DNA of 64,000 nucleotides from Bacteroidota bacterium (GTDB taxonomy: Bacteria > Bacteroidota > Bacteroidia > Palsa-965), in NCBI GenBank assembly GCA_016194975.1, contig JACQAM010000007.1, forward strand, positions 341,031 through 405,030. The letters run 5' to 3'. The translations under genes were made by a program, and so were the position numbers. The first letter of the stretch is position 1; each line of letters begins with the position of its first letter. Positions 1 to 8,268 of this stretch are shown here, in pieces. The notes under the pieces are model-generated. The model was not told where the DNA came from. It was given only the letters and a program-made list of their open reading frames with translations, and did no database searches.

Positions 1-798
1 AAAAGTTTCAACCAGGGAAATCCGCTTTATTTTAAACTGCCTGATGATTCTGTACTCGCCGGTTTTGTTGCCGACACGGCGAAATTTCTACGAAGAAAAG
101 AAGTAAAACTTTTTGTAACGCGCGATCTGAAAAAAGGAAGGATCTCCGGAAAGATGCACGATGTGGGAAGTAAAATAATCCGTGCAAAAGATGCGCAGCT
201 CAATGCATTCATGCAAACGCCGGAAATGAATTGCATTCAGATAAAACACACAGGCGCGGCAGTGATGCTCGACAAAAACAATGTTTACCTCGTTACGAAT
301 ATGCTCCAGGGATTATTTTTTTCTGTCTTCGTCGTCGGGCTCATCATCGGCGTCATTCATCGTTCCTGGAAAATGGGGCTCATTGCCATCATCCCGAATT
401 TTCTTCCGATCGTTTTCATTGGAGGATTGATGGGATTCCTCGGCATCGATCTTAAATCTTCAACCTCAATTATTTTCTCCATCGCTTTCGGAATTGCGAC
501 TGACGACACCGTACATTTTCTAGGGCGATTAAAATTAGAGCGCTCGAAAGGAAGAACCGTTTTTTATGCGCTGAAGAGAACGTATCTCTCCACTGGAAAA
601 GCAGTGGTCGTTACCTCACTTATTCTCTCCGCCGGATTCATGACACTTATTTTTTCTGCTTTTGAAAGCACTTTCTTTTTCGGAACACTTGTGAGCATCA
701 CTTTACTCATTGCAGTATTGACCGATCTGCTTTTATTTCCGCTGCTGGTAGTTTGGTTAGTGAGGGATAAAAAATTCAAAAATTCAAAAAAAAATTAA
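1..798 (+). CDS. RND/MMPL-family exporter, C-terminal part (5' end outside window)
   Basis: The frame is open from base 1, so the start lies upstream; about 265 codons are visible. After a soluble periplasmic stretch there are four or five hydrophobic helices (codons about 100-255) with a GIATDDTVHFLGR segment. This is the RND-superfamily transmembrane motif in which the Asp pair normally relays protons, and it is typical of predicted exporters of the MMPL group. The protein ends with a basic Lys/Asn-rich cytoplasmic tail. The substrate cannot be told; lipids or hydrophobic compounds are usual for the family. The next gene is convergent, so this is the last gene of its transcription unit. Confidence 0.85.
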   Translation, partial: KSFNQGNPLYFKLPDDSVLAGFVADTAKFLRRKEVKLFVTRDLKKGRISGKMHDVGSKIIRAKDAQLNAFMQTPEMNCIQIKHTGAAVMLDKNNVYLVTNMLQGLFFSVFVVGLIIGVIHRSWKMGLIAIIPNFLPIVFIGGLMGFLGIDLKSSTSIIFSIAFGIATDDTVHFLGRLKLERSKGRTVFYALKRTYLSTGKAVVVTSLILSAGFMTLIFSAFESTFFFGTLVSITLLIAVLTDLLLFPLLVVWLVRDKKFKNSKKN

Positions 799-836
799 AG
801 CGAATTTCCGTTTTCAGCAATGGAAGATGAAATTTT

Positions 837-1238
837 TTATTCCGTCACTGCAATATCCTGATCGATCTCTTTTTTTCGGTCGCCATATTTTATTTTGATT
901 GCCATTCCGCCAACAACACGGTAAGGTCCGCTGCTGTCCATTCCGGTAACATAGAAATAATATTTGCCGGTGTGTAAATTAATACAGTGAGTATGATCTT
1001 CGCCCACTTCGCCCACATACAACGCGTCATAATTATGAGTCGGATCGCTGGGAAGATCTGTTGCATTGAACTTAATGAAAACAGAATCAGGATAAGTTAC
1101 ATGATTCTTGATTGTGTTGCCATGGTGTTTTGCAAAAACAACAACCGTTGTAGCTCCATCCGTTCCGGCTTTCTTGCAGGAGGAAAATGCAGAAAGAAAA
1201 AGAATGAATGCGGAAAATACTCTGAAGATTTTTTTCAT
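837..1238 (-). CDS. Small hypothetical lipoprotein
   Basis: 133 residues. An N-terminal hydrophobic segment ends in SAFSSC, giving a lipobox with Cys21, so it should be lipid-anchored after signal peptidase II cleavage. The mature part is small, beta-rich and contains the pattern HTHCINLHTGKYYFYVTG, which resembles the carboxypeptidase-regulatory-like beta-sandwich repeats common in Bacteroidota lipoproteins, although I cannot assign a named family. It is monocistronic, convergent with the exporter gene and divergent from the M20 peptidase. A TAAATTTG box lies 16 bases before the start. Confidence 0.7.
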   Translation of the reverse strand: MKKIFRVFSAFILFLSAFSSCKKAGTDGATTVVVFAKHHGNTIKNHVTYPDSVFIKFNATDLPSDPTHNYDALYVGEVGEDHTHCINLHTGKYYFYVTGMDSSGPYRVVGGMAIKIKYGDRKKEIDQDIAVTE

Positions 1239-1254
1239 GTGAATGGAATGAGAG

Positions 1255-1262
1255 CAAATTTA
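1255..1262 (-). promoter_or_regulatory. -7 box TAAATTTG for the lipoprotein gene
   Basis: Read on the minus strand the octamer is TAAATTTG, an exact match to the Bacteroidota -7 consensus TAnnTTTG, 16 bases before the ATG at 1238. No clear -33 TTG was found. Confidence 0.5.
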
Positions 1263-1322
1263 GTCAAATTTGAACCGGCGATGTTAATGCGAAAAGTTAA
1301 AATTTTCATTCCCGCATTTTAT

Positions 1323-1330
1323 TACCTTTA
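1323..1330 (+). promoter_or_regulatory. -7 box TACCTTTA for the M20 peptidase gene
   Basis: TACCTTTA ends 23 bases before the TTG start at 1354. It matches the TAnnTTT(A/G) form seen before many genes in this window; no -33 element is obvious. Confidence 0.4.
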
Positions 1331-1353
1331 ATTCATCCAATTATTTTCAATTC

Positions 1354-2808
1354 TTGAAAAGATTTTTCAAATACACCGGCCTTGTCATTCTCGTTTTAGC
1401 TGCGGTTGTTCTCACACGCACATTTCTTTTCACTTCGAAACAACTTCCACCGGAAAAATCTCCCGCACAGGTTTTCATTCCCGATTACGTACTCACTCAT
1501 CTTTCAGACGCCGTTCAGCTTTCTACCATTTCGCATGCGGGCGCGCTAACGAGTGCAGACACGGAGAACCTTTCCCGCTTCGAAGAATTTCTTTTTGAAA
1601 CTTTTCCGCTCTGCGATTCCTTGCTGCACAAAGACATGATCAACACGTTTGGAATTCTGTACACGTGGCAGGGAAGTGATGCTTCCCTACAACCGTTATT
1701 GCTCACCGCTCATCTTGATGTTGTTCCGATCGGTGATGAAAAAAAATGGACGTGTCCTCCGTTCAGCGGAACGATCAAAGACGGATTTCTCTACGGGCGC
1801 GGTTCACTCGATGACAAAGGAAGTGCATTGGGAATTCTAGAATCGGTGGAAATGCTTTTGAAAGAAAATTTTCACCCGAAGAGAACGATCCTGATCGCTT
1901 TCGGTTTCGATGAAGAAGTAGGTGGCAACAAAGGCGCCGTTCAGATCGCGGATTTTCTGCAGAAGAAAAATATTAAAGCAGAAATGCTCGTGGACGAAGG
2001 AATGGTGCTCACGAAAAATATTGTTCCAAATATTGATAAACCTGTTGCGCTGATCGGCGTTGGGGAAAAAGGATATTTGTCGCTTGAACTTTCTGTGAAT
2101 TTCAATGGCGGGCATTCTTCGATGCCGGGAAAAGAAACTTCCATCGGAATTCTTTCTTCAGCAATTTCTAAATTACAGGATCATCCTTTTCCCGCGCATT
2201 TCTGCGAACCGGTGAATCTTTTTCTTGATGACGTAGGACCAGAAATGCCTTTCTTCACAAAAATGGCATTTGCCAACCGATGGCTTTTCAAAAGCATGAT
2301 CATTTCCAAATATGAAAAATCAAATTCCGGGAATGCCACCGTGCGCACCACAACGGCTCCCACTATTTTCAATGCCGGTGTGAAGGATAATGTGCTTCCT
2401 GATTCGGCAAGCGCTGTAATTAATTTCAGGATCCTTCCAGGCGAAACGGTGGAGAGTGTGAAAAAATATGTGGTGGAAATAATAAACGACCCGAGAATTA
2501 AAATTGAACAACGGGGATTTTCGGAAGACCCTTCACCGGTTTCTCCTTCCGACAATAATTCATTCGTCACTCTCGAAAAAACCATTCTGCAGATCTTTCC
2601 CGGATCACTCACCACTCCCGCACTCATGGTAGGCGCCAGTGATGCGCGTCATTACTACCGCATCTGCAAAAATGTGTACCGGTTTCTTCCCGTACAGTTC
2701 ACCACTGAAGATCTCGACCGTATTCACGGAAATAACGAACGCATCAGCACCGAAGCTTACAAAAACTCGATCCGTTTCTACAGGCGGCTCATCCTGAATT
2801 TCGATTGA
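1354..2808 (+). CDS. M20-family metallopeptidase (PM20D1-like carboxypeptidase)
   Basis: 484 residues with an N-terminal membrane anchor or signal (residues 6-26). The M20 zinc site is visible: TAHLDVVP (His120, Asp122), GRGSLDDKG (about 148-156) and FDEEVGG (Glu187/Glu188), followed by the small dimerisation domain and a C-terminal conserved His in RIHGNNER. The length and N-terminal helix fit the PM20D1/carboxypeptidase S subgroup, which hydrolyses peptide or N-acyl amino acid bonds; here it would act outside the inner membrane. The start is TTG, because no in-frame ATG precedes the hydrophobic segment. It is monocistronic. High certainty for family, low for substrate. Confidence 0.9.
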   Translation: MKRFFKYTGLVILVLAAVVLTRTFLFTSKQLPPEKSPAQVFIPDYVLTHLSDAVQLSTISHAGALTSADTENLSRFEEFLFETFPLCDSLLHKDMINTFGILYTWQGSDASLQPLLLTAHLDVVPIGDEKKWTCPPFSGTIKDGFLYGRGSLDDKGSALGILESVEMLLKENFHPKRTILIAFGFDEEVGGNKGAVQIADFLQKKNIKAEMLVDEGMVLTKNIVPNIDKPVALIGVGEKGYLSLELSVNFNGGHSSMPGKETSIGILSSAISKLQDHPFPAHFCEPVNLFLDDVGPEMPFFTKMAFANRWLFKSMIISKYEKSNSGNATVRTTTAPTIFNAGVKDNVLPDSASAVINFRILPGETVESVKKYVVEIINDPRIKIEQRGFSEDPSPVSPSDNNSFVTLEKTILQIFPGSLTTPALMVGASDARHYYRICKNVYRFLPVQFTTEDLDRIHGNNERISTEAYKNSIRFYRRLILNFD

Positions 2809-2839
2809 AATACCTGCTGAAAATCATTCCTTCGACCCG

Positions 2840-2880
2840 TTTGCCCGTTCCGGAAAATTTATAACTTTATGCATGCATAA
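2840..2880 (+). promoter_or_regulatory. marR promoter with palindromic operator
   Basis: TTTG at 2840-2843 and TAACTTTA at 2862-2869 are 18 bases apart, a good -33/-7 pair for Bacteroidota. A perfect 14-bp palindrome, TTATGCATGCATAA (2867-2880), overlaps the end of the -7 box and the expected transcription start. That placement is typical of an autorepressor operator and points to the MarR protein encoded next. Confidence 0.55.
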
Positions 2881-2906
2881 TAAATCAAAGTAATACCCCT
2901 GTCGCC

Positions 2907-3338
2907 ATGCCGCCAAAAAAAGAAACGTACTGCTCCCGGGTAAAACAATCCTGGCATTCCATTTCCAGGATGTACAATACGATCGGTACTCAACACGACC
3001 TTACTACTACCATTGGGTTCATCCTGCTTCACATCGACAACGAGGAAGGAATTCCTTCTACCAGTATCGGCCCCGCTCTTGGAATGGAAGCCACGAGTCT
3101 TGTGCGCACGTTACACCAGATGGAACAACGCGGACTTATTGCCCGGAAAAAAAATAAATCAGATGCAAGAAAAGTAATGATCCAGCTCACGAATAAAGGA
3201 AAACAGAAACGTGAGATTTCTAAAAAAGTTGTGAAAGCATTTAATGAAGAGGTTGAAAAAAAAATAGGGACATCAAAACTGAAAATATTCAACGAAGTGA
3301 TCGAAAAAATAAATTCAATAGCGGAAAAACGTAAATAA
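2907..3338 (+). CDS. MarR-family transcriptional regulator
   Basis: 143 residues with the MarR winged-helix plan: N-terminal helices, a recognition region around LGMEATSLVRTLHQMEQRGL (about 60-80), the wing RKKNKSDARKVMIQLTNKG, and a C-terminal dimerisation helix. MarR proteins are dimeric repressors released by small ligands. It directly precedes the beta-oxidation genes on the same strand, so an acyl-CoA or fatty acid ligand is the likely signal; this is inference from position. The palindrome over its own promoter suggests autoregulation. Confidence 0.9.
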   Translation: MPPKKETYCSRVKQSWHSISRMYNTIGTQHDLTTTIGFILLHIDNEEGIPSTSIGPALGMEATSLVRTLHQMEQRGLIARKKNKSDARKVMIQLTNKGKQKREISKKVVKAFNEEVEKKIGTSKLKIFNEVIEKINSIAEKRK

Positions 3339-3480
3339 TGGGAACGAAATGCAAAACCCGCCGCTGGCGGTGCGGAAATGCAGAGTTCGAAATTCGAAAT
3401 CAGCAATTCGGCATTCGCAAGTTCGCACTCCGCATTTTCGCACTAGTTCGTATTTCGTACCCGCATATTAATTTTAGTCT
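3339..3480. repeat. Intergenic spacer built from short repeated words
   Basis: The 142-base gap between marR and the hydroxyacyl-CoA dehydrogenase consists mostly of variants of TTCGAAAT, ATTCGCA, TCCGCA and TTCGCAC in near-tandem order. No ORF or strong hairpin terminator is visible. Near the end, TAATTTTA (3469-3476) could be a -7 box, but it is only 4 bases from the ATG. Confidence 0.4.
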
Positions 3481-5883
3481 ATGAACAGAAAAATAAATAA
3501 AGTAGCAGTCCTCGGTTCCGGCGTAATGGGATCGCGCATCGCCTGTCATTTTGCGAATATCGGCCTCGATGTTCTGCTGCTCGATATTGTTCCGAAAGAA
3601 CTCACGGCGGCAGAGACAGCGAAAAAGAAGTCGCTCAATGACAAAGATGTGCGCAACAGAATTGTAAATGATGCGCTGCAATCTGTTTTAAAAAGTAATC
3701 CCTCCCCTATTTACCGGAAATCTTTTGTTTCGAGAATCACTACCGGAAATTTCGACGACGATCTGAAAAATATTTCGAATTGCGATTGGGTGATTGAAGC
3801 AGTTGTAGAACGACTCGACATCAAACAACAGGTTTTTGAAAAAGTGGAAAAATTCCGCAAGCCGGGAACTTTAATTACAACGAACACCTCAGGAATTCCC
3901 GTTCATCTTCTTACACAAGGGCGTTCCGAAGATTTCAGAAAAAATTTCTGCGGTACGCATTTTTTCAATCCGCCGAGATATTTGCGCCTGCTGGAAATAA
4001 TTCCCGGCCCCGATACCAATTCAGATGTGATCAGTTTCCTGATGAACTACGGAGAATTGTATCTCGGAAAAACTACGGTGCTTTGCAAAGACACACCAGC
4101 TTTCATTGCGAATCGCATTGGTGTTTTCGGGATTATGGCGCTGTTTCACCTCGTGGAGAAAATGAATTTGACCGTTGAGGAAGTGGACAAACTTACCGGG
4201 CCTGTTCTTGGCCGTCCGAAATCTGCAACGTTCAGGACGTGTGATGTAGTTGGGCTGGATACACTCATTCACGTAGCGAATGGACTCGATCAGAATTTAC
4301 CGGATGACGAAGCAAAAGAACTTTTCAAACTTCCCGCTTACGTTGCGAAACTCGGAGAGAACAAATGGTACGGCGATAAAACCGGGCAGGGATTTTACAA
4401 GAAGACAAAAAAAGACGGCAAGACAGAAATTCTTGCGCTCGATCTGAAAACGATGGAATATCGTGCGCAGGTGAAAACGAAATTTGCAACACTCGAAGCA
4501 ACAAAACCTATTGAGAATCTTCGTGAACGGATGAAAATTCTCATTGCCGGAAAAGATAAAGCCGGAGAATTTTATCGCGCCTCATTTTTTGGTTTGTTCC
4601 AATATGTTTCCAATCGTATTCCGGAAATCACCAATGAACTTTACAAAATTGACCAGGGCATGAATGCGGGATTCGGCTGGGAACTCGGGCCGTTCGAGGC
4701 GTGGGACGCGCTTGGTGTTGCTGAAAGTGTGAAAGCGATGGAAGCTGCAAATCTGAAACCCTCGAAATGGATCTATGAAATGCTGGCAGCCGGCGCAAAT
4801 TCGTTTTACAAAACTGAGAATGGAAAAAAATTATTCTACGACATTCCTTCGAAGTCCTATACAATAATTCCCGGAACCGAAGCATTCATTCTCCTCGATA
4901 ATATCCGCGATAACAAAACGGTCTGGAAAAATTCCGGAACAACACTGACCGATATCGGTGACGGAATTCTGAATCTTGAATTTCACACCAAGATGAATAC
5001 GCTCGGCGGAGAAGTGTTGCAGGGAATAAATACAGCTATAGAAAAAGCGGAAAAAGATTTCCGCGGACTCGTCATCTCCAATGAAGGTGCGAATTTTTCT
5101 GCGGGCGCAAATCTCGGAATGGTTTTTATGTTCGCGATCGAACAGGAATGGGATGAACTGGATTTTGCAGTGCGCGCTTTCCAGGCAGCAACATCACGCG
5201 TGCGTTACTCTTCTGTTCCGGTTGTCGCTGCTCCGCACAATCTTTGCCTCGGCGGCGGAACGGAAATTTGTCTTCACGCAGACGCAGTGGTTGCTCATGC
5301 AGAAACTTATATGGGATTGGTTGAATTCGGTGTCGGTGTGATTCCCGGTGGCGGAGGAACAAAAGAATTCGCAGCACGGCTTTCCGATGAATTGCACGAT
5401 GGCGATGTGGAATTGAATGCATTCCGGAATCGGTTTCTCACAATTGGACAGGCGAAAGTTTCTACTTCCGCTTATGAAGCGTTCGATCTCGGTTACCTCC
5501 GCTATGGAAAAGACAGGGTTGTATTATCACACAACCGTCTTCTTGCCGAAGCAAAAATGGAGGCGTTGCGTCTCGCTGATGAAGGTTACACCAAACCTGT
5601 TCCGCGTCACGATATACGTGTGCTTGGCAAATCCGCACTCGGGCTTGCATACGTGGGTGCGAATTCCATGGAAAGCGGCAACTATATTTCTGCTCACGAT
5701 ACACTCATCTCGAAAAAACTCGCTTATGTTTTATGCGGGGGAGATCTTTCTCAACCTACACAAGTGAGTGAACAGTATTTATTGGATCTCGAACGTGAAG
5801 CTTTTTTATCATTGTGTTCGGAGAAAAAAACATTAGAGAGAATGCAATCCATTCTTAACGGGGGAAAAATTCTCAGAAATTGA
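3481..5883 (+). CDS. 3-hydroxyacyl-CoA dehydrogenase / enoyl-CoA hydratase (FadN-type)
   Basis: 800 residues. The order is dehydrogenase first: an NAD Rossmann fold with VLGSGVMGSRIACHF (residues 10-24) and the 3HCDH C-terminal region (THFFNPPRYLRLLEIIPG, about 160-177). A crotonase domain follows (about 500-720) with oxyanion-hole segments NFSAGANLG and LCLGGGTEICLHAD. This order is that of Bacillus FadN, opposite to E. coli FadB. It carries out the hydration and NAD-dependent oxidation steps of fatty acid beta-oxidation in the cytosol. The DUF1016 gene begins only 6 bases after its stop, followed by thiolase and acyl-CoA dehydrogenase, so all are one operon. Confidence 0.93.
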   Translation: MNRKINKVAVLGSGVMGSRIACHFANIGLDVLLLDIVPKELTAAETAKKKSLNDKDVRNRIVNDALQSVLKSNPSPIYRKSFVSRITTGNFDDDLKNISNCDWVIEAVVERLDIKQQVFEKVEKFRKPGTLITTNTSGIPVHLLTQGRSEDFRKNFCGTHFFNPPRYLRLLEIIPGPDTNSDVISFLMNYGELYLGKTTVLCKDTPAFIANRIGVFGIMALFHLVEKMNLTVEEVDKLTGPVLGRPKSATFRTCDVVGLDTLIHVANGLDQNLPDDEAKELFKLPAYVAKLGENKWYGDKTGQGFYKKTKKDGKTEILALDLKTMEYRAQVKTKFATLEATKPIENLRERMKILIAGKDKAGEFYRASFFGLFQYVSNRIPEITNELYKIDQGMNAGFGWELGPFEAWDALGVAESVKAMEAANLKPSKWIYEMLAAGANSFYKTENGKKLFYDIPSKSYTIIPGTEAFILLDNIRDNKTVWKNSGTTLTDIGDGILNLEFHTKMNTLGGEVLQGINTAIEKAEKDFRGLVISNEGANFSAGANLGMVFMFAIEQEWDELDFAVRAFQAATSRVRYSSVPVVAAPHNLCLGGGTEICLHADAVVAHAETYMGLVEFGVGVIPGGGGTKEFAARLSDELHDGDVELNAFRNRFLTIGQAKVSTSAYEAFDLGYLRYGKDRVVLSHNRLLAEAKMEALRLADEGYTKPVPRHDIRVLGKSALGLAYVGANSMESGNYISAHDTLISKKLAYVLCGGDLSQPTQVSEQYLLDLEREAFLSLCSEKKTLERMQSILNGGKILRN

Positions 5884-5889
5884 TTTAGT

Positions 5890-7026
5890 ATGGCAATCAG
5901 TAAATTCACAAAACAATTCAACGAGATACTAGAACTTGCGCAACAGGCGAGGCAGAGCGCCTATAAAAATGTGAACGCCGAACTTATTAATCTGTTCTGG
6001 CAGGTAGGAGAATACATCAGCAGAAAAGTAGAAAATGAAGAGTGGGGAATGAATATAGTGGACAACCTTGCTGAATTTCTGGGGAAGAAAAGTCCGGATC
6101 TGAAAGGTTTTGACCGCCGGGGGCTCTACAGAATGAAACAATTTTACGAGGCATATAGTTCTGGTTGGGCCGATCCATCAGATAACAGTACAACCATTCC
6201 TGTAATTGTGTCCGCAGTGCGGTCACAATTGCGTGGCAAGGGAAAAGTGTCCGCAGTGCGGTCACAAATCGATATCTCTTCGCTTTCCAATATAAAAGAT
6301 TCCATTCTCGCTCAGATCAACTGGACCAATCATCGTCTCATTTTATCAAAAACAACATCGCGCGAAGAACAGGTCTTTTATCTTTTCCTTACAGTTAAAG
6401 AGGGCTATAGTTCACGCGAACTCGAAAGACAGATAGACAGCGGATACTATGAACGCGTAATGCTTTCAAAGAAAAAACTAACTCCGGTTATCAAGAAACT
6501 CAAGCGGGATGTCTCGCAGGTATTTAAAGACACGTACGTATTTGAGTTTCTGAATTTACCCGCTACACATTCCGAGCTTGATCTGAAAAACGGATTGGTT
6601 CAGAACATCAAAAAACTTCTTCTTGAACTGGGAAAGGATTTTTCATTTGTCGGAGAAGAGTACAAATTAAAAGTAGGTGGCAAAGATTTTTTCATCGACC
6701 TTCTTTTTTATCACCGCGAATTATGCTGCCTTGTGGCATTCGAATTGAAAATTGATGAGTTCAAACCGGAATACCTGGGAAAAATGAATTTCTATCTCGA
6801 AGCGCTTGACCGCGAGGCGAAGAAAAAACATGAAAATCCGAGTGTAGGCGTGCTGCTCTGCAAACAAAAAGATAATGAGGTTGTAGAATACGCTTTGAGC
6901 AGGAGCCTGTCACCAACGTTGATCTCCAAATACAAGACCAAACTGATCGATAAGAAATTATTGAAAAAGAAACTGCACGAGCTTTTCCAATTGGAAGAAA
7001 GCCGTCACAAAAATAAATTTTTATGA
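5890..7026 (+). CDS. DUF1016 (YhcG-type) PDDEXK nuclease-domain protein
   Basis: 378 residues. The N-terminal DUF1016 helical domain (about 1-180) includes LINLFWQVGEYISRKV and the segment INWTNHRLIL. The C-terminal PDDEXK fold shows FFIDLLFYH with Asp270, then AFELKI with Glu285 and Lys287, so the D-ExK catalytic set is intact. Family members are nuclease-like proteins found near mobile and restriction genes, with no settled role. It has no metabolic link to its neighbours, yet it sits inside the beta-oxidation operon: 6 bases after the upstream stop and overlapping the thiolase start as ATGA. An in-frame 21-bp duplication lies in the linker between domains. Clear acquisition by transfer. 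Confidence 0.9.
   Translation: MAISKFTKQFNEILELAQQARQSAYKNVNAELINLFWQVGEYISRKVENEEWGMNIVDNLAEFLGKKSPDLKGFDRRGLYRMKQFYEAYSSGWADPSDNSTTIPVIVSAVRSQLRGKGKVSAVRSQIDISSLSNIKDSILAQINWTNHRLILSKTTSREEQVFYLFLTVKEGYSSRELERQIDSGYYERVMLSKKKLTPVIKKLKRDVSQVFKDTYVFEFLNLPATHSELDLKNGLVQNIKKLLLELGKDFSFVGEEYKLKVGGKDFFIDLLFYHRELCCLVAFELKIDEFKPEYLGKMNFYLEALDREAKKKHENPSVGVLLCKQKDNEVVEYALSRSLSPTLISKYKTKLIDKKLLKKKLHELFQLEESRHKNKFL
6208..6267 (+). repeat. 21-bp direct repeat inside the DUF1016 gene
   Basis: The string GTGTCCGCAGTGCGGTCACA plus one A occurs at 6208-6228 and again at 6247-6267, 39 bases apart (13 codons, in frame), giving a doubled VSAVRSQ in the protein. Each copy contains the inverted repeat CCGCA-G-TGCGG. 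Confidence 0.85.
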
Positions 7027-8201
7027 ATGCTTACATAATCGCCGGACTCCGGTCAGCAGTAGGAAAAGCAAATCGCGGCGCTTTCCGTTTTCTTCGTCCC
7101 GATGATCTCGCCGCGCAAGTCATCAGGCAAGTCGTTGCGCAGGTTCCTAATCTTGACAAAGAAAAAATTGACGATGTCATTGTAGGAAATGCGATGCCGG
7201 AAGCAGAACAGGGATTGAACGTGGGAAGATTGATCTCTCTTCTTGCACTTGACACTGATAAAGTTCCGGGAGTTACTATCAATCGTTATTGCGCCTCAGG
7301 ATTGGAAACCATTGCAACAGCATCTGCAAAAATTCACGCGGGACTTGCCGATGTGATCATTGCAGGCGGTGTGGAATCGATGAGTTTGATCCCGATGGGC
7401 GGATGGCGGGTTATTCCCAATGCAGATATTGCGGCGAATCATCCCGATTGGTATTGGGGAATGGGACTCACTGCGGAAGCGGTTGCAAATGAATACAAAG
7501 TTTCGCGCGAAGACCAGGATAAATTTTCCTACAACTCTCACCAGAAAGCGATCGCTGCAATTCAGAATGGAAAATTCAAAAATGGAATTGCTCCTGTGAA
7601 AGTGACGGAAGTTTTTCTTGATGAAAACAATAAAAGACAGACGAAAGAAATCATTGTCGACACCGATGAAGGCCCGCGCGCAGACACGAGCATGAATGCG
7701 CTCGCTAAACTGAAACCGGTTTTTGCCGATGGAGGAAGTGTTACTGCAGGAAATTCTTCGCAGACTTCCGATGGCGCTGCGTTTGTAATTGTGGTCAGCG
7801 AAAAAATGCTGAAAGAATTAAATGTAAAACCCATCGCTCGCCTCGTGAGTTACGCGCCTGCTGGTGTGCCCCCGCGCATTATGGGAATTGGCCCCATCGC
7901 TGCAATTCCGAAAGCATTGGCAAAAGCGAATATGAAGCTGGATCAAATCGATCTCATCGAACTCAACGAAGCATTCGCATCGCAATCAATCGCTGTTCAA
8001 CGAGAATTGAAAATAAATCCTGAAATTCTGAATGTGAATGGCGGAGCAATTGCGTTAGGTCATCCGCTCGGCTGCTCTGGAGCAAAACTTTCGGTCCAGA
8101 TATTCGACGAATTGAGAGCGAGAAAAAAGAAATTCGGAATGGTAACCATGTGCGTAGGAACAGGACAAGGTGCGGCGGGGATATTTGAATTAATAAATTA
8201 A
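7023..8201 (+). CDS. fadA: Acetyl-CoA C-acyltransferase (3-ketoacyl-CoA thiolase)
   Basis: 392 residues, the normal thiolase length. The catalytic residues are all visible: nucleophile Cys90 in NRYCASGLE, His347 in ALGHPLGCSGA and Cys377 in MCVGTGQG. It performs the thiolytic cleavage that ends each beta-oxidation cycle, forming a functional pair with the upstream dehydrogenase/hydratase. Its ATG overlaps the stop of the DUF1016 gene in an ATGA arrangement, so its translation is probably coupled to that gene. A 27-base repeat and the acyl-CoA dehydrogenase follow. Confidence 0.95.
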   Translation: MNAYIIAGLRSAVGKANRGAFRFLRPDDLAAQVIRQVVAQVPNLDKEKIDDVIVGNAMPEAEQGLNVGRLISLLALDTDKVPGVTINRYCASGLETIATASAKIHAGLADVIIAGGVESMSLIPMGGWRVIPNADIAANHPDWYWGMGLTAEAVANEYKVSREDQDKFSYNSHQKAIAAIQNGKFKNGIAPVKVTEVFLDENNKRQTKEIIVDTDEGPRADTSMNALAKLKPVFADGGSVTAGNSSQTSDGAAFVIVVSEKMLKELNVKPIARLVSYAPAGVPPRIMGIGPIAAIPKALAKANMKLDQIDLIELNEAFASQSIAVQRELKINPEILNVNGGAIALGHPLGCSGAKLSVQIFDELRARKKKFGMVTMCVGTGQGAAGIFELIN

Positions 8202-8202
8202 C

Positions 8203-8229
8203 GTCAGCCTTCGACAGGCTCAGTCTGAC
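8203..8229. repeat. REP-like palindromic element
   Basis: The segment starts GTCAGCCTTCGACAGGCTC and ends AGTCTGAC, so GTCAG and CTGAC can pair, with CCT/AGG pairs inside. From memory, this word (TGAGCCTGTCGAAGG on the other strand) recurs between genes in Bacteroidota. It lies between the thiolase and acyl-CoA dehydrogenase genes. Confidence 0.5.
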
Positions 8230-8268
8230 AACAAATAAAACATTAGCAACCAAGTAACATAAGCAACT

